Positions 26,952 through 36,581 of a stretch of DNA of 64,000 nt are shown here, piece by piece. The stretch's first letter is position 1. The number at the start of each line of letters is the position of its first letter. Location of the stretch: assembly GCA_018402565.1 (NCBI GenBank), contig JAGYIQ010000003.1:323746-387745 (forward strand), written 5' to 3'. The position numbers and the translations under genes are program-made. The notes beneath the pieces are model-generated. The model did no database searches and was not told the DNA's origin. It saw nothing but the letters and a program-made list of their open reading frames with translations. The DNA is from Pirellulaceae bacterium (GTDB lineage: Bacteria; Planctomycetota; Planctomycetia; Pirellulales; Pirellulaceae).

Positions 26952-29012
26952 CTACAACATCACGTTGCCGACCGATTCCACCTTGGTGTCGCGCGTCATT
27001 TCGTTGTAGCTGAGGATGGTCAAACGCGGCAGGTAAGCGCTGGTCAGATGCCGAGCCAAGGCGCGGATCTGAGGGTTGACCAATAGGATCGGTTGATAGC
27101 CGACTCGACGCAGCTTGTCGGTTTCGGCATGGATGGCATCACAGACCTTTTGAATGTCGTTGGGCTTCATCCGCACGAACAGGCCGCGTTCGCTGTGATC
27201 GACATTGGCCGCGATCCGATCTTCCAAGGCCGGGTCCAAAGTCACCACGCGGAGCACTCCCTGATCGTCGCTGTATCGTTGACACAGGGTCCGCGCCAAG
27301 CGATGCCGCACGAATTCGGTCAGCAGGATCGGATCTTTGGTCTTGGTGGCATAGTCACCCAAAGTTTCCAGAATCAAGCTCAGCTGGCGAATCGGCACCT
27401 CCTCCCGCAACAGGTGCTGCAACACCTGTTGGACTTCGCCGACCTTCATGACGCCCGGCACCAATTCGTCGACGACGGCCGGTGAACTCTTCTTGACCTG
27501 ATCCAACAACTCTTTCGTGGCGTCGCGGGTTAAGATGTCCTCCGCGTTCCGCCGCACGACCTCTTGCAAATGCGTGGCCAAGACCGCGGCTGGCTCGACC
27601 GGGGTGTACTTCATCAAGAACGCTTGATCGCGGAGGCTCGGATCGATCCACTTAGCGGGCTGACCAAAGGCCGGATCCTCGGTCTCGATCCCATTCAAGT
27701 CGCCAGTCGCCATCCCGGAATCCACTGCCAGCAACTGGTCCGGATACACAGTACCCTCGGCCACCGGGTTGTTGAAGATCTTGATGCGATATTGGTTTTC
27801 CTGCAAGCTAATGTTGTCGCGGATCCGGACCTTCGGCAGGATGATCCCGATCTCCGAGGCCACCGTCTGGCGAACGCTGGTGATCCGACTCAGCAAGTCG
27901 CCACCCCACTTGGGATTGGCCAAGCGAATCAAACCCACCCCAATCTCCATCTCCATCGCGTCGATGGTGAGAAAGTCCTCGATCTTCTCCTCGGTCTTCT
28001 GGGCGGCCACCTCTTTCTGCTGCGCGTCCTGCTGTTGCTTGACCACCGCCGCTGCCTGATTCTTTCGCAAGGTCCACGCCAACCCAAAGCAGCAGCCACC
28101 GATGGTCAACAACGGCAATGCCGGCAGGTTGGTGAAAACCAATACACCCATAAATCCGCCAGCCACCATCAAGGCCTCCGGTCGACCAAACAATTGGTTC
28201 ATCACCTCGGCCGGCAGGTTGGTGCTCTTGGTGCTTCGAGTCACCAACAAACCCGCAGCCAAGGAGATCAAGAACGCCGGTACTTGCGACACCAGCCCGT
28301 CGCCGATGGTCAACTTGGTGAATAACTCGGCACTTTGTGCGATCGGCATGCCCGCCATCATGCCAATGACAAAACCTGCCACAACATTGATCACGGTAAT
28401 CACAATACCGGCAATCGCGTCGCCTCGAACGAACTTACTGGCACCGTCCATCGCACCAAAAAAGTCGGCCTGCTCGGTGACCGCGGCTCGCCGAGCCTGG
28501 GCTTCGTGCTCGTCGATAATGCCCGCTCCCAAGTCCGCATCGATCGCCATCTGCTTGCCCGGCATCCCGTCCAAGGCAAACCGGGCTGCCACTTCGCTGA
28601 TCCGGGTGGCACCTTTGGTGATCACCAAGAACTGAATCAACACGATGATCGTAAAAATGATGATGCCCACGATCAACTGCTCGCCCGCCACAAACTCGCC
28701 GAACTTCTCGATCACCGCCCCCGCTGCCCCCATGTCGCCCGTGCTGCCGTTGGTCAGAATCAATCGCGTCGTCGCGACATTCAACACCAAACGACCCAAC
28801 GTCGTCGCCAACAGCAACGAGGGGAAGATATTGAACTCCATCGGTGTCGGCACATAAATCGTCGTCAACAGGATCACCACCGAGACCGTGATGTTCACCG
28901 CTAACAGGCAGTCCATCACAAAGGGTGGCAGCGGAACCAAGATGACCAACAAAGAACCGATCAATGCGAACGGGAGCACCAATGCCGGTACGCGTTGCAG
29001 TAAAGGTAACAT
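26952..29012 (-). CDS. flhA: Flagellar biosynthesis protein FlhA
   Basis: Inner-membrane export-gate component of the flagellar type III secretion system. From the ATG at 29012 the product is 686 residues, matching the family; ATGs at 29087 and 29123 would add an atypical leader. The N-terminal half has about eight membrane helices and the FHIPEP signature region 'GRLVLNVATTRLIL' with 'KGATRISEVAARFALDGMPG'. The C-terminal cytoplasmic domain contains 'GVGLIRLANP' and 'RIRDNISL'. It is first in the minus-strand flagellar run seen here. No flhB, fliP, fliQ or fliR is in the window, so the remaining export genes are elsewhere. Confidence 0.96.
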   Translation of the reverse strand: MLPLLQRVPALVLPFALIGSLLVILVPLPPFVMDCLLAVNITVSVVILLTTIYVPTPMEFNIFPSLLLATTLGRLVLNVATTRLILTNGSTGDMGAAGAVIEKFGEFVAGEQLIVGIIIFTIIVLIQFLVITKGATRISEVAARFALDGMPGKQMAIDADLGAGIIDEHEAQARRAAVTEQADFFGAMDGASKFVRGDAIAGIVITVINVVAGFVIGMMAGMPIAQSAELFTKLTIGDGLVSQVPAFLISLAAGLLVTRSTKSTNLPAEVMNQLFGRPEALMVAGGFMGVLVFTNLPALPLLTIGGCCFGLAWTLRKNQAAAVVKQQQDAQQKEVAAQKTEEKIEDFLTIDAMEMEIGVGLIRLANPKWGGDLLSRITSVRQTVASEIGIILPKVRIRDNISLQENQYRIKIFNNPVAEGTVYPDQLLAVDSGMATGDLNGIETEDPAFGQPAKWIDPSLRDQAFLMKYTPVEPAAVLATHLQEVVRRNAEDILTRDATKELLDQVKKSSPAVVDELVPGVMKVGEVQQVLQHLLREEVPIRQLSLILETLGDYATKTKDPILLTEFVRHRLARTLCQRYSDDQGVLRVVTLDPALEDRIAANVDHSERGLFVRMKPNDIQKVCDAIHAETDKLRRVGYQPILLVNPQIRALARHLTSAYLPRLTILSYNEMTRDTKVESVGNVML

Positions 29013-29297
29013 GGACAACTCGATCAACGATGGACGTGTTGGGGACCCGCCACAGCGCGGGGCGTCTATCCTTAACGAATTCGCCATCCGACGTCCAGAT
29101 CGAACCCCGGCCGACACCGCCACTTTCTATAGCCAATTCCAACTTTGTCTCGTCGTTCCCGCGACATGGTTCTGCAATCATGCTAGCACCTGCAGACGCT
29201 GCGGTTGGCAAAACGGTCTTCTCCGACCGCCGTCCTTGCGGTACTCTCCCCGCCGGAGTTTGTGCCCGCATCCCTTCGCCGAGAGTGATCTGTCATC

Positions 29298-29942
29298 ATG
29301 CCTAGTGATTCAGCGACACCCAGCCGATGGGCGGCGATCCGTGACGCCTGTGTGGCGGCCCGAGAACTGATGATCATTGCGGCGGTTGCCGCGTTTCTGC
29401 TCATGCCGCAACGGGTGCAGAAGTTCCTCAGCGACTCGGGGATTCGCTCGGTCGCCGGCATCGAGTTCGACTTGCAGAAGTTCAAGGACGCCCAGAGCGA
29501 GTTGCGGTTGGCCCAGGCCGACCTGCAATCGATCCAGCAGGCATTGGACGATGCCGGACAGGTCTTGGACCAAGCCAGCACGCCCGCAGCCACCGCACCG
29601 GTTGGTGAAGTGATGGCCCGCAGTCAGACGGAGAGTGCCGACGCGAGTGCTCGTCTGGGCCCGACGCTGTGGCCGTCGCTCGGGTCCTTGGCCCCGGCTC
29701 CCGATCGAGCGCTGGGACCCGCCAACATCACGGCGGCCCCAGACCCGCGTGCGAACGCATTGAATGAAGCGCAGCAGATCCTGCAGGCGGCTCGGCAGCG
29801 TGGCCAGAGCATCGAACGGCGACTGGAGCGAGCCGATCGTATGTCGCGTCAAGCCGTGCCCGGCCAGATCCTGGCCTCGCCCGAGGCCCTGTTCGGCAAT
29901 CGCTCGGTGGCGTTCCCCGAGGACGCCCCACGCGCCCGTTGA
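29298..29942 (+). CDS. Membrane-anchored coiled-coil protein of unknown function
   Basis: A 214-residue product with one N-terminal membrane helix ('ELMIIAAVAAFLLMP', about 25-38) followed by 'SDSGIRSVAGIEFDL' and a heptad-like helix 'FKDAQSELRLAQADLQSIQQALDDAG'. A Pro/Ala linker leads to a second helix 'NEAQQILQAARQRGQSIERRL'. I do not recognise the family; the topology suggests a bitopic scaffold. Divergent from flhA and overlapping the next gene, with which it is probably co-expressed. Confidence 0.65.
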   Translation: MPSDSATPSRWAAIRDACVAARELMIIAAVAAFLLMPQRVQKFLSDSGIRSVAGIEFDLQKFKDAQSELRLAQADLQSIQQALDDAGQVLDQASTPAATAPVGEVMARSQTESADASARLGPTLWPSLGSLAPAPDRALGPANITAAPDPRANALNEAQQILQAARQRGQSIERRLERADRMSRQAVPGQILASPEALFGNRSVAFPEDAPRAR

Positions 29943-29944
29943 AG

Positions 29945-30358
29945 ATGGCACACGTGCAACTCCGAGTCGTTTTGCTGCTGATGGCTCAAGGCGCAATGCT
30001 CTTTGCGTTCTTCTCGGCGAAAACTCAAGTCGAGGTTCAATCCGCCTATTCTGCCTCGTTGATTTTCGGTGGACTACTGACGTGCCTGCTGGCGAGGACG
30101 ACCACACGCAAGGGCATTTATTTTATTCGAAAGCTAGTCGCGTTATGCATTCTTTTTTGGCTATTTTCGTTTTGCTTCTCGCTGATTCCAGCTCTCAAGC
30201 TATCCGACCAAGCGTCGAATGAATTGGGCGAGTGGGGACCGATGGCCCCCGAGGTCATTTCGGCTCCGCTGGCGCTGATTGCCTCTGTGGTGGGCAGCCT
30301 GGCGATGATATCGACGTGGTGGCTCACCAGCATCGTCGAACCCCCAGACCCGGAATGA
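29945..30358 (+). CDS. Small multi-pass membrane protein, unknown
   Basis: About 137 residues with four hydrophobic segments ('VVLLLMAQGAMLFAFF', 'LIFGGLLTCLLA', 'LVALCILFWLFSFCFSLIPAL', 'APLALIASVVGSLAMISTWWL'). The ATG at 29945 follows the previous stop (29940-29942) by two bases; a TTG at 29939 would overlap that stop. The base composition is less GC-rich than its neighbours. No family recognised; it borders the repeat island. Confidence 0.55.
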   Translation: MAHVQLRVVLLLMAQGAMLFAFFSAKTQVEVQSAYSASLIFGGLLTCLLARTTTRKGIYFIRKLVALCILFWLFSFCFSLIPALKLSDQASNELGEWGPMAPEVISAPLALIASVVGSLAMISTWWLTSIVEPPDPE

Positions 30359-30443
30359 TCGGATAACAGCGATCGTGCCAGCTCGTGTCGATGCGCGGGC
30401 TGGTGATCGGTCATTCAGCCAAGTGTTTGGTGCAAAATGCGGC

Positions 30444-31542
30444 GCTCCGCCCCTTGGCCACACCGCCCACCATCCGGGCTCGTCCCAGTAGTGGCATGAC
30501 TGACAGGCTACAGGCTACCAGCTCCCGCCCAATAATCAAAAAGAAGGCCCGTTGCCTCTTGGCCACACCGCCACCGTCGGCTTCATGCCGGCGGGGCGAT
30601 GACTGACCGGCTACCAGCTACCCCCAATAATCAAAAAGAAGGCGTTTTGCCCCTTGGTCACACCGCCCCCGGTGGGTTTACCCCGCCGGAGCGGAAGTTT
30701 GGGTAGCTAGAATCGCCCCCCCCGAACACCCAAAAAGAAGGCGTTTTGCCCCTTGGTCACACCGCCCCCGCGGGTTCACCCGTGGGACCGAAAGTTTGGC
30801 GGCGAGACCGCTCCCCCACAATATTCAAAAAGAAGGATCGTCGCCTCTTGGCCACATCGCCACCGTCGGCTTCATGCCGGCGGGGCGATGACTGACCGGC
30901 TACCAGCGTCCCTCGATAATCAAAAAGAAGGATCGTTGCCCCTTGGTCACACCGCCACCGTCGGCTTCATGCCGGCGGGGCGATGACTGACGGCTACCAC
31001 GCCTCCCCCGATAATTAAAAAGAAGGATCGTTGCCCCTTGGCCACACCGCCACCGTCGGCTTCATGCCGGCGGGGCGATGACTGACCGGCTACCAGCTAC
31101 CCCCCAATAATCAAAAAGAAGGCTCTTTGCCCCTTGGTCACACCGCCCACCGGTGGGTTTACCCCGCCGGAGCGAAAGTTTGGGTAGCTAGACCGCCCCC
31201 CCCGAACACCCAAAAAGAAGGATCTTTGCCCCTTGGCCACACGGCCCCCGCGGGTTCACCCGTGGGACCGAAAGTTTGGCGGCGAGACCGCCCCCCAATA
31301 ATCAAAAAGAAGGATCGTTGCCCCTTGGTCACACCGGCACCTTCGGCCTCGTGCCGATGGGGCGATGACTGAAAGGCTACAAACGCCCCAGATTGAACAA
31401 AAAGAAGGATCGTTGCCCCTTGGTCACACCGCCACCGTCGGCTTCATGCCGGCGGGGCGATGACTGACGGCTACCACGCCTCCCCCGATAATTAAAAAGA
31501 AGGCTCGTTGCCCCTTGGTCACACCGCCACCGTCGGCCTCGT
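30444..31542 (+). repeat. Array of hairpin-bearing intergenic repeats, forward orientation
   Basis: About eleven to twelve units of roughly 80-110 bp. Each has a near-constant block (AATAATCAAAAAGAAGG, then GTTGCCCCTTGGTCACACC) followed by one of three variable blocks. Type A carries CGTCGGC-TTCAT-GCCGGCG and 'GGGCGATGACTGACC'; type B carries CCCGCGGG-TTCA-CCCGTGGG and 'GACCGAAAGTTTGG'; type C carries CCGGTGGG-TTTA-CCCCGCCGG and 'GAGCGAAAGTTTGGG'. All three fold into stems of 7-8 bp with similar loops although the stem sequences differ. Short frames inside are not protein-like. No gene is present in this 1.1-kb stretch. Confidence 0.85.
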
Positions 31543-32918
31543 GCCATTGGTATCTACACCAATCGCGACTTTTGCTACACACTCGGCATGATCCAGATCA
31601 AGCTGAAAGACAAGCGACTTTCCAGTCGTTGGGAACTAATGGTGAGGTGTCACATGCGGGTAGCGTCACCGCTAGCAGCGGGCGTCAGTGGGCTACCTGA
31701 GGGTAATTTAAAAACGTCTTTCGCTGCCACGCAGGCGACTTGGCGTTTTTTGAATAATGACCGCGTCACCTTTGGAGAACTTGTCGTTCCGCTACAGGAT
31801 TTCGCTAGAACCGCGTGTACTTCGATCTCAGCCCCATTTGTGCTGCTGGCCCATGACTGGAGCAAGCTCAGCTACCCCGGGCACAAGAGTCGAGAGGACC
31901 TGGCAGAATTGTCTAGTTCTAGTGATGTTGGCTACGATCTGGCGTGTGCTTTGGCTATTAATCCAGACGATGGCTTGCCAATCGCTCCCCTGGAAATGCA
32001 CCTCAAGACAGCCGCGGGGATGCTCAGTACGCGTGGCAAGGTGGAAGTTGCGGGGCACACCGATCAGGTCATGGCTACGATGAACGCGTCCGCCAGTTGG
32101 AATTTAGACAAGCCGATTGTGCATGTAATCGATCGTGAAGCAGATTCCGTAGGGCACTATCGCGATTGGACGGAAGCGGGGCATAAGTTTCTCGTTCGTG
32201 GCGATGATCGGCGAGTGCTGTATCAAGACAAGAAAGTCAAGCTTAAGCGACGTCCGTCGTCAACTACAGGACCAGGGCGGATTTCAATCGGTAGGAACGG
32301 TGTTACACAATAACCGTCCGGTTGATATGGAGATTTCTGAGGCGGAGGTCACCTTGTATCGCCCTGCTCGAAAGAGCGTGAAAAGGTCCGAACGGATGTC
32401 CCCGGAGTTCCGTTGCCCGTACGTCTGGTGTTGACACGACTTATTGACGATCAAAAGCAAGTCCTGGCACAGTGGTACTTATTGTCGAATGTTCCTACCG
32501 AGTGGGCGGACGCTAAAATGCTCGCCAACTGCTATTACTGGCGGTGGAAAATCGAGACCTATTTCAAACTGTTAAAGTCTAACGGCACTCAAATAGAGGA
32601 TTGGCAACAAGAAACTGCGGAAGCGATTTTCCGGCGGATACTGGTTGCATCAATGGCCATGGTGACTGTCTGGCACTTGATGGCAACCAATGAGCCGAAG
32701 ACGAACGAATTTAAGAAACTGCTCATGAGCCTCAGCGGTCGTCAAACAAAAAGATCACGTCCATTTACAGCCGGCGCTGCTGGCAGGCCTCTGGTCATAT
32801 CTTTCGATGATGTCCATTCTGGAGAAGATTGATATCGACTCCCTCAAGCAAATGGCCAAAGAAATTTCACTACCTATTGCGCTCTTTAATTCGGGGTAGT
32901 TGTGTAGATACCAATGGC
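31543..32918 (+). mobile_element. Decayed IS4-type insertion sequence
   Basis: A 1376-bp element bounded by perfect 17-bp inverted ends GCCATTGGTATCTACAC (31543-31559 and, inverted, 32902-32918). It encodes one transposase broken by frameshifts. No target duplication is visible: the bases outside both ends are instead inverted copies of the same repeat half, so similarity extends about 75 bp further out on each side. The element sits exactly where the forward repeat array turns into an inverted one. Confidence 0.85.
31588..32899 (+). pseudogene. IS4-family (Tn5-like) transposase, three frameshifts
   Basis: DDE transposase split over four reading segments. Segment one has 'QATWRFLNNDRVTFGELV', the first Asp in 'LLAHDWSKLSYPGH' and the second in 'HVIDREADSVGHYRDW'. 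The frame breaks near 32243, near 32373 and near 32748, each in or beside a run of A. The third segment has the catalytic Glu in the IS4 signature Y-x2-R-x3-E-x6-K ('YYWRWKIETYFKLLK', spacing exact). The last segment continues 'LQPALLAGLWSYLSMMSILE' to a TAG at 32897-32899, 3 bp before the right terminal repeat. All catalytic residues survive, so decay is recent or the shifts are sequence errors. Confidence 0.85.
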
Positions 32919-33230
32919 ATTAAGCCGACGGTGGCGGTGTGGCCAAGGGGCGGAGTGCCTTCTTTTTGATCATTGGGGGGAGCGGTCTAGCTACCCAAAC
33001 TTTCGCTCCGGCGGGGTAAACCCACCGGGGGCGGTGTGACCAAGGGGCAACGATCCTTCTCTTTGATTATTGTGGGGGGCGTACTCGCTGCCAAACTTTC
33101 GGTCCCACGGGTGAACCCGCGGGGGCCGTGTGACCAAGGGGTGGAGTGCCTGCTTTTTGATTATTGGGGGAGCGCTGGTAGCCGTCAGTTGCCGCTCCGC
33201 CGGGCAGAGCCACGACGGAAGCGGCCGTAG
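32919..33230 (-). repeat. Inverted continuation of the hairpin repeat array
   Basis: Three units of the 30.4-31.5 kb family in the opposite orientation. Reading the minus strand they run type B (CCCGCGGG stem), type C (CCGGTGGG stem), then a half type A ending at the insertion sequence. The constant block CAAAAAGAAGG...CCCCTTGG is recognisable in each. No coding potential. Confidence 0.8.
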
Positions 33231-33232
33231 AC

Positions 33233-33248
33233 CAGTAGCCCTCTGCTG
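33233..33248. other. Junction hairpin between the two repeat families
   Basis: CAGTAG-CCCT-CTGCTG forms an imperfect stem-loop and is followed by 'GTTTGTGATTGAGAGCCG'. The same junction, with a perfect stem, occurs at 54194-54211; related forms are at 53745 and 53875. Confidence 0.6.
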
Positions 33249-34267
33249 GTTTGTGATTGAGAGCCGGCCTCAATAGGTGTTCGCTCGGAGATGTGTCAGG
33301 AAATTGGTAGGCTATCGGTCTCTCATCGGGTGAGGCGTTGCAACCAGAGTTGGGCTCGAAAGGGTTTGAGAGTCTCCATACCGCAGAGCTGGTCTCAGGG
33401 GACCGCGCACGCCGCCGGTCGTGCGGGTGAACGTCGCTGCAGGGTCTTGTCTGTATGGCAAGTCGAGCAGGGTGCAGCGCACGCCTCTGGCGTTGCGGTT
33501 AAACACCGCCGCTACGTCCTAACTGAAACTGCAGCCCGCTGCTGGTTTGTGATTGAGAGCCGGCCTCAATAGGTGTTCGCTCGGAGATGTGTCAGGAAAG
33601 TGGTAGGCTATCGGTCTCTCATCGGGTGAGGCGTTGCAACCAGAGTTGGGCTCGAAAGGGTTTGAGAGTCTCCATACCGCAGAGCTGGTCTCAGGGGACC
33701 GCGCACGCCGCCGGTCGTGCGGGTGAACGTCGCTGCAGGGTCTTGTCTGTATGGCAAGTCGAGCAGGGTGCAGCGCACGCCTCTGGCGTTGCGGTTAAAC
33801 ACCGCCGCCACGTCCTAACTGAAACTGCAGCCCGCTGCTGGTTTGTGATTGAGAGCCGGCCTCAATAGGTGTTCGCTCGGAGTTGTGTCAGAAAAGTGGT
33901 AGGCTCTCGGTCTCTCGACGGGTGAGGCGTTGCAACCAGAGTTGGGCTCGAAAGGGTTTGAGAGTCTCCATACCGCAGAGCTGGTCTCAGGGGACCGCGC
34001 ACGCCGCCGGTCGTGCGGGTGAACGTCGCTGCAGGGTCTTGTCTGGCGGTCACGTCGAGCAGGGTGCCGCGCACGCCTCTGGCGTTGCGGTTAAACACCG
34101 CCGCCACGTCCTAACTGAAACTGCAGCCCGCTGCTGGTCTTGCGGGTGAATGTCGCTGTAGGGTCTTGTCTGTATGGCAAGTCGAGCAGGGTGCAGCGCA
34201 CGCCTCTGGCGTTGCGGTTAAACACCGCCGCCACGTCCTATCTGAAACCGCAGCCCGCTGCTGGTTG
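33243..34267. repeat. 296-bp tandem repeat, three full copies and one partial
   Basis: Units at 33243-33538, 33539-33834 and 33835-34130 are nearly identical, followed by a 137-bp 3' part-copy to 34267. Each holds a strong stem CGCACG/CGTGCG (loop CCGCCGGT) and a small stem ACGCC-TCT-GGCGT followed by 'GCGGTTAAACACCGCCGCC'. Open frames of about 90 codons recur in every copy only because the DNA repeats; the translations are Arg/Cys/Ser-rich and not protein-like. The third copy differs in a 6-bp patch (GGCGGTCAC for GTATGGCAAG). A diverged single copy is at 54205-54490. A structured RNA or a non-autonomous mobile unit is possible. Confidence 0.85.
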
Positions 34268-34370
34268 GAAGCGTGGGGGTGCGACGCGAAATGATTGGGA
34301 TGAACCCGTGGGGGGCATGGGACCAAGAGACAACCGTCTGTCGCTTGATCGGCGAATAACCGCCGATGGT

Positions 34371-36395
34371 CTATTGCCGCGCGGCGTCCGAGGACGGAGC
34401 GTTTTGCAGAGGGTGATCGGCAAACCAGGACCCAGCAACCCACGGTTGGGGCGATTGCTCCGAACCCACCCGGGCGGCTTGCAGCTCCGAGCGACTCTGC
34501 TGCACCGCCAACTGCCGCTGCCGCTGCTGCTGGTCGATGGCTGCGGAGGCCGGCACAAGACCCTCGCGGAGTCGCTGGGCCGAGTAGCGAATGTCCACGC
34601 CGCCACTGATGGCCACCACCGTCTGCCGCTGTTGGCGGCCGTCCGCTCCAGCTGGCAGCGGGAAGGTGCGATGATTGACCACCAACTCCACTTCTTTGAT
34701 CTGCGGGTATCGCTGCAGCGCATGAGTCATCGTCTCCCCACTGTTCGCGCTGTTCGTGCCTGCACGGCCCACCAAATAGTCGGGCTGCCAACCAACTTGT
34801 TGAGCCAATTCCTGTTGCTGAATCAGGTGCGCCACCAACGACAGGGTGAACAGGTTCTCCAATTGGCCGTAGACCGGCCAAATGCGTCTCAGCTCAGGCA
34901 GCTTTCGATTGAAGTCGGCCACAAACGACTCCGCGGCCAAGGAACGAGGCGGAGCCGGTTGGCCCGGTGCGGCGCGGCCGGCCACAAACTTGGCCTCGGT
35001 CTTCAGCTCCATCGCAGGGCCCGCCAGCGTGTATTGCCGACCATCCGGGCTGGCGTGAAGCACTGGCTCTCCCAACGTGAACCACCAACGAATCAGTTCG
35101 GTCGGCGAATCGTCCATCTGGCAGCGATCCAAGTAGCTGGGCAGATGCGGCCCGCCGCCCACCGATCCCATCGCCAGCAGCTTGATGTGGTAGTCCGCGG
35201 TCAATAAGACATGGGCCGCGTGCGAGTCGTCCGGGACTCCAAAGACCATCGCGTCCTGCGGTCCGACCGCTGTCAGAAAACGTTGTTTGACTTGAGTGAC
35301 CGTCAAGTTCCACTTGGAGGCCAAATCGGCCGCTTGCTGGAACTGGCCCGGCCGAGGATCGATCGAACATCCCAACACGCCACGCCCTAACATCACGTTG
35401 CGCAAAGCGACCACCAAGTCGTCCAGCACCAGGACCGGTCGGCCGGTGTCTTGGTTGACCGCGATGCCCGCGGCGTTGATCTGCCACGGTCCGGCCGGGC
35501 CCACCAGAAACAGGTCGTTGGTATCCGGGTCGATCACTACCGCCTGGATTTCATACAGGCCGCCCAAGTAGCGACAGACGTCCGGCAGGGGCGTGCCCTG
35601 TGCGGCATGCTGCCGGAGCTGGGCCTCCAACTTGGGCAAGGAGAGAAATCGCTGCTCGGCACTGGGGATCCAACGCGGTGCCGTGGCGCCGTCCAGCAAT
35701 CGCGGGGTGCGTTCCATATCCCGCTGGCTCAACCGCAACTGGCCCGCCACATCGATCAACACCCCGTTTTGAAACGATTGAATCGTGCCCGCTCCGCCCC
35801 CTTCGTCCCAGGACTCGGGTTCGACCACGGTTCGGATCAGTTCGATCAGCGAATCAAAGTCCGCTTGGACCATGCCGCCCGCCGCGCCGGCTGGCCGCCC
35901 GCCACCCGAGCCACTCAAGCCACCCGAGCCACTCCGTGCCGCACTGCCATTGCCGGCGAGTGGGCCACCAGAGGATGGGTATGGGCCCGTGATGGCAGCC
36001 GAGGCGTCCCAGCCGAGCCGCTCGGAACGCTGCCGATGTTCCCAGACCCGTTGCCTGGCACCGAGATTTGACTCGTGGTTTGACTCGTGGTTGCCGCTCA
36101 TGTCGCTAGCACCCGATCCCAAGGCCGAGAGGGCCAGTGTGTACTCGCCGGCCGCCAGCATGCGATCGACGCCGGCCGGAGCTGCCGACTCGGACTGGAC
36201 GGCCTGCACCGGAGCGGCCTGTACTGGCGCGGCCTGTACCGGAGCGGGCGAGCGAAGGGGGTTCCAAGGACCACAACACAATACGCAGAGGACCAAAAAC
36301 GCGATGCCGCCCCGCGGTGAGACAAGCCGAACATACGAGCAACGGACCAGTCCGTGTGCGATGGCACGCGGCTGCCGGAGTTTACCGTTCATCAT
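34371..36395 (-). CDS. Exported DUF1598-like planctomycete protein
   Basis: A 674-residue product with a long basic leader and hydrophobic export segment ('GGIAFLVLCVLCCGPW', about 29-44), then an 'APVQA' pentapeptide repeat and a Gly/Ser-rich linker. The segment 'QADFDSLIELIRTVVEPESW' with 'DEGGGAGTIQSFQNG' (about 178-212) is typical of planctomycete proteins carrying DUF1598; this family call is from memory. A longer domain follows ('RFLSLPKLEAQLRQ', 'VCRYLGGLYEIQAVVIDP'). The C-terminus is Gln-rich. No catalytic motif is evident and the function is unknown. It abuts the repeat island on its 3' side. A later ATG is not obvious, so the first one is kept. Confidence 0.75.
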   Translation of the reverse strand: MMNGKLRQPRAIAHGLVRCSYVRLVSPRGGIAFLVLCVLCCGPWNPLRSPAPVQAAPVQAAPVQAVQSESAAPAGVDRMLAAGEYTLALSALGSGASDMSGNHESNHESNLGARQRVWEHRQRSERLGWDASAAITGPYPSSGGPLAGNGSAARSGSGGLSGSGGGRPAGAAGGMVQADFDSLIELIRTVVEPESWDEGGGAGTIQSFQNGVLIDVAGQLRLSQRDMERTPRLLDGATAPRWIPSAEQRFLSLPKLEAQLRQHAAQGTPLPDVCRYLGGLYEIQAVVIDPDTNDLFLVGPAGPWQINAAGIAVNQDTGRPVLVLDDLVVALRNVMLGRGVLGCSIDPRPGQFQQAADLASKWNLTVTQVKQRFLTAVGPQDAMVFGVPDDSHAAHVLLTADYHIKLLAMGSVGGGPHLPSYLDRCQMDDSPTELIRWWFTLGEPVLHASPDGRQYTLAGPAMELKTEAKFVAGRAAPGQPAPPRSLAAESFVADFNRKLPELRRIWPVYGQLENLFTLSLVAHLIQQQELAQQVGWQPDYLVGRAGTNSANSGETMTHALQRYPQIKEVELVVNHRTFPLPAGADGRQQRQTVVAISGGVDIRYSAQRLREGLVPASAAIDQQQRQRQLAVQQSRSELQAARVGSEQSPQPWVAGSWFADHPLQNAPSSDAARQ

Positions 36396-36581
36396 TCGAG
36401 GGTCCGATAAGAAATCGCCAGTGGCCCCTGGCTGATGTCCATCGTGGCGGACTGAGGAGCAAAAGTCAAGTCACGCCATGCCCAGTCAAGCCACGTCCAA
36501 TGAAGTCACGCCCAGTCAAGTCACGCCCAGTCCGGGAGACGTTGGCCCGACCTCGGGTGGCACTCGAGCGGCTGGCTCGGC

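Noticed and set aside
30444..31542. Possible CRISPR array
   Set aside because: The constant block is ~40 bp and imperfect, and the intervening parts are three recurring families rather than unique spacers. No cas-like gene is nearby.
33291..34149. Repeated ~90-codon plus-strand frames in the 296-bp units
   Set aside because: They recur only because the DNA repeats. Translations are Arg/Cys/Ser-rich, have no ribosome-binding site, and the minus strand offers equal-length frames.
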